Source of the DNA: Candidatus Dojkabacteria bacterium
GTDB lineage: Bacteria; Patescibacteriota; Dojkabacteria; GCA-002793355
Assembly (NCBI GenBank): GCA_015489555.1
Contig: WFZN01000015.1
Coordinates: forward strand, 1 to 15,043
Length of the DNA stretch: 15,043 nt
Direction of reading: 5' to 3'
Shown here: piece by piece, positions 13,692 to 15,043 of the stretch
How the letters are laid out: each line of letters starts with the position of its first letter
Numbering within the stretch: position 1 is the first letter of the stretch
Position numbers and translations under genes: made by a program
The notes under the pieces: model-generated
The model's database searches: none
What the model saw: only the letters and a program-made list of their open reading frames with translations
What the model was told of the DNA's origin: nothing

Positions 13692-14930
13692 ATGGTGTTT
13701 GGTTTTTTAAAGGGGAGGAAATATAGTGCCCAGGCTGATTTGTTTATTTCTTTGGACATAGGTACTGAGTTGTTAAAAGGTATTCTATTCTCACGGGGGA
13801 CCGGTTCAATCGTAGCCAAGTCTCACTTTTACTTGCGACAACCCAAAAAGGCGATGCGTAGCGGGAAAATTACAGATAAAGAGTTGGTTACTTATGGGGT
13901 TGATGCTGTGGTTTCGAAACTCACAGAATCTTTTGTGCGTAAAGATACAAAGGTAATGTTGGGAATAGCAGGAGATCTTGTAAATGGTGTGTCAATTGAG
14001 GTAACGTACACGCGTAAAAATCCAAATAGGGTTATAGATTCACAAGAGGAGACTCAGATCTTAGAATATGTATATAATGAGGTAATCAAACAGAGCTTGC
14101 CTATATTAGCTAGGCGTTTGGGGTTACCTGAGCAAAAGATTGCTTTGTTACACATTGGGGTTGTGGGTATCTTGATTGATGGTGTTCCTACGGAAGGGCT
14201 TGTAGGTCAGAAGGGAGGCAGGGTGTTGCTTAATATATATTCGTCGTTTGCTCCTCATGATGATGTTTTTATTATTGGAGAGGTCATGCAACGCCTTGGG
14301 CTTAAGCCCGTTGGATTAGTTGCGCAACCTTATGCAGTGGCTCGCGCTTATAAAAGTAGCAGACGAGTTGATTTTAGCGCAATATTTGTGGATATTGGTG
14401 GAGGGACAACAGATATAGCAATAGTTTTACAAGGGTTTTCATTAAAGACCAAAATGTATGCCTTCGGGGGACGTATTTTTACTGAACGTATTGCTAAAGA
14501 ATTAGGAGTTACCTATGAGATCGCTGAGGATATTAAAATGAAGTATTCTGCTGGCTTATTAAATCCAAGCCTAATGGTAAAGGTACGGGAAGCGCTAAGA
14601 GAGGATGTTAATTTATGGGTTGAGACTTTTAAGAATGCGCTGGAGGAATTCTCAGACATTGAATACTTCCCAGAACAGGTGTATTTATGCGGTGGGGGAG
14701 CCATGTTGCCTGATTTGCAAGATGTTTTACGTAATTATGCTTGGACCCAGGTTTTAAGGTTTAACAAGCACCCTACATTCGCTTTAATGAGTCCATATGA
14801 CACTGAAGGGGTGCTTATACAAGACCCGGATTTAAAGTATCCGTATGATGTTACTCCTGTTTCTTTAGCTCGCGTGTATTTTGATATAGTTACGAGTCCG
14901 CGGTATAATTATGTAGTTTTATGGAAATGA
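13692..14930 (+). CDS. ftsA: FtsA-like actin-fold cell division ATPase
   Basis: FtsA links the FtsZ ring to the membrane and recruits later division proteins. The 412 residues show the actin-fold nucleotide motifs: phosphate 1 'SLDIGTELLKG' (20-30), phosphate 2 'VDIGGGTTDIAI' (233-244) and adenosine 'YLCGGGAMLPDLQDVL' (331-346). The FtsA-type 1C subdomain lies in between ('VVGILIDGVPTEGLVGQKG', 158-176), and 'FGGRIFTERIAKELGVTYEIAEDIKMKY' (258-285) matches the helix before the connecting loop. The C-terminus (SPRYNYVVLWK) lacks the usual long linker and basic amphipathic membrane-targeting helix. The same fold occurs in PilM, but the 1C segment and GG..T.DIA pattern favour FtsA. I start at ATG 13692, five bases after the -10 box; ATG 13677 would add five residues. 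No ftsZ is seen; the next gene begins 44 bases later. Confidence 0.82.
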   Translation: MVFGFLKGRKYSAQADLFISLDIGTELLKGILFSRGTGSIVAKSHFYLRQPKKAMRSGKITDKELVTYGVDAVVSKLTESFVRKDTKVMLGIAGDLVNGVSIEVTYTRKNPNRVIDSQEETQILEYVYNEVIKQSLPILARRLGLPEQKIALLHIGVVGILIDGVPTEGLVGQKGGRVLLNIYSSFAPHDDVFIIGEVMQRLGLKPVGLVAQPYAVARAYKSSRRVDFSAIFVDIGGGTTDIAIVLQGFSLKTKMYAFGGRIFTERIAKELGVTYEIAEDIKMKYSAGLLNPSLMVKVREALREDVNLWVETFKNALEEFSDIEYFPEQVYLCGGGAMLPDLQDVLRNYAWTQVLRFNKHPTFALMSPYDTEGVLIQDPDLKYPYDVTPVSLARVYFDIVTSPRYNYVVLWK

Positions 14931-14974
14931 CAAAATTATAACTAATAAAATGTAATTTATTATCTACCATTAGT

Positions 14975-15043
14975 ATGGACTCCTCCCTAAAAATAAGTGT
15001 GATAAAGATACAACCTACCGACTCGTTAAGTGATATAGTAGAA
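14975..15043 (+). CDS. N-terminal start of an unrecognised protein (3' end outside the window)
   Basis: ATG at 14975 opens a frame that stays open to the window edge, 23 codons: MDSSLKISVIKIQPTDSL then SDIVE. It follows the FtsA-like gene on the same strand after 44 bases. A TATTAT at 14958-14963 lies 11 bases upstream. Too little is visible to name a family; the first strand-like segment followed by an acidic helix start suggests a soluble protein. Confidence 0.5.
   Translation, partial: MDSSLKISVIKIQPTDSLSDIVE

Noticed and set aside
13643..13819. 59-residue N-terminal extension of the Lon-like protein
   Set aside because: It is antisense to the conserved start of the FtsA-like gene and upstream of a consensus leaderless promoter at 13649-13677.
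1..15043. CRISPR array, transposon, prophage or defence island
   Set aside because: No direct-repeat array, transposase, integrase, phage structural gene or defence-family motif was found on either strand.

Overview
The window is a compact, AT-rich bacterial chromosome segment with short intergenic gaps, read with the standard bacterial code (TGA ends the sortase and the FtsA-like gene). Gene content and style suggest a member of the Patescibacteria (Candidate Phyla Radiation), perhaps a Microgenomates/WWE3-like lineage: a very divergent DNA polymerase delta subunit, a membrane-anchored solute-binding protein beside a sortase, a Lon-like ATPase without a protease domain, and almost no Shine-Dalgarno sequences. 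The lineage is an inference; no rRNA gene is present to fix it.

Layout, left to right. (1) Positions 1-3124, + strand: the tail of an unrecognised gene, then holA (replication clamp loader) and lepA (elongation factor 4). (2) Positions 3126-5599, - strand: a sortase followed by a translationally coupled solute-binding-like membrane protein. lepA and this pair converge with one base between their stop codons. (3) Positions 5600-5793: a divergent promoter region with two near-identical copies of a GC-rich 17-base element, one in front of each gene. (4) Positions 5794-11306, + strand: an unrecognised 360-residue protein, then rpsO, pnp and rnj, a block linking ribosomal protein S15 to two central RNA-decay nucleases. 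(5) Positions 11337-13642, - strand: a Lon-like AAA+ ATPase, then mltG (peptidoglycan transglycosylase). (6) Positions 13692-14930, + strand: an FtsA-like actin-fold protein driven by a promoter that interleaves with the divergent Lon-like promoter, then the first 23 codons of another gene running off the window.

The genes cover replication, translation, RNA turnover, envelope surface and cell-wall/division functions. The most distinctive signals lie outside the protein families. Seven start codons have a -10 promoter box 5-9 bases upstream, mostly of the extended TGn type, and no start has a convincing ribosome binding site, which points to widespread leaderless transcripts. A perfect 19-bp GC-rich hairpin also sits in frame inside the solute-binding-protein gene, and a shared putative operator links the sortase operon to the gene facing it. 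No tRNA, rRNA, CRISPR array, insertion sequence or phage gene was seen, and no gene-free stretch exceeds 300 bases.
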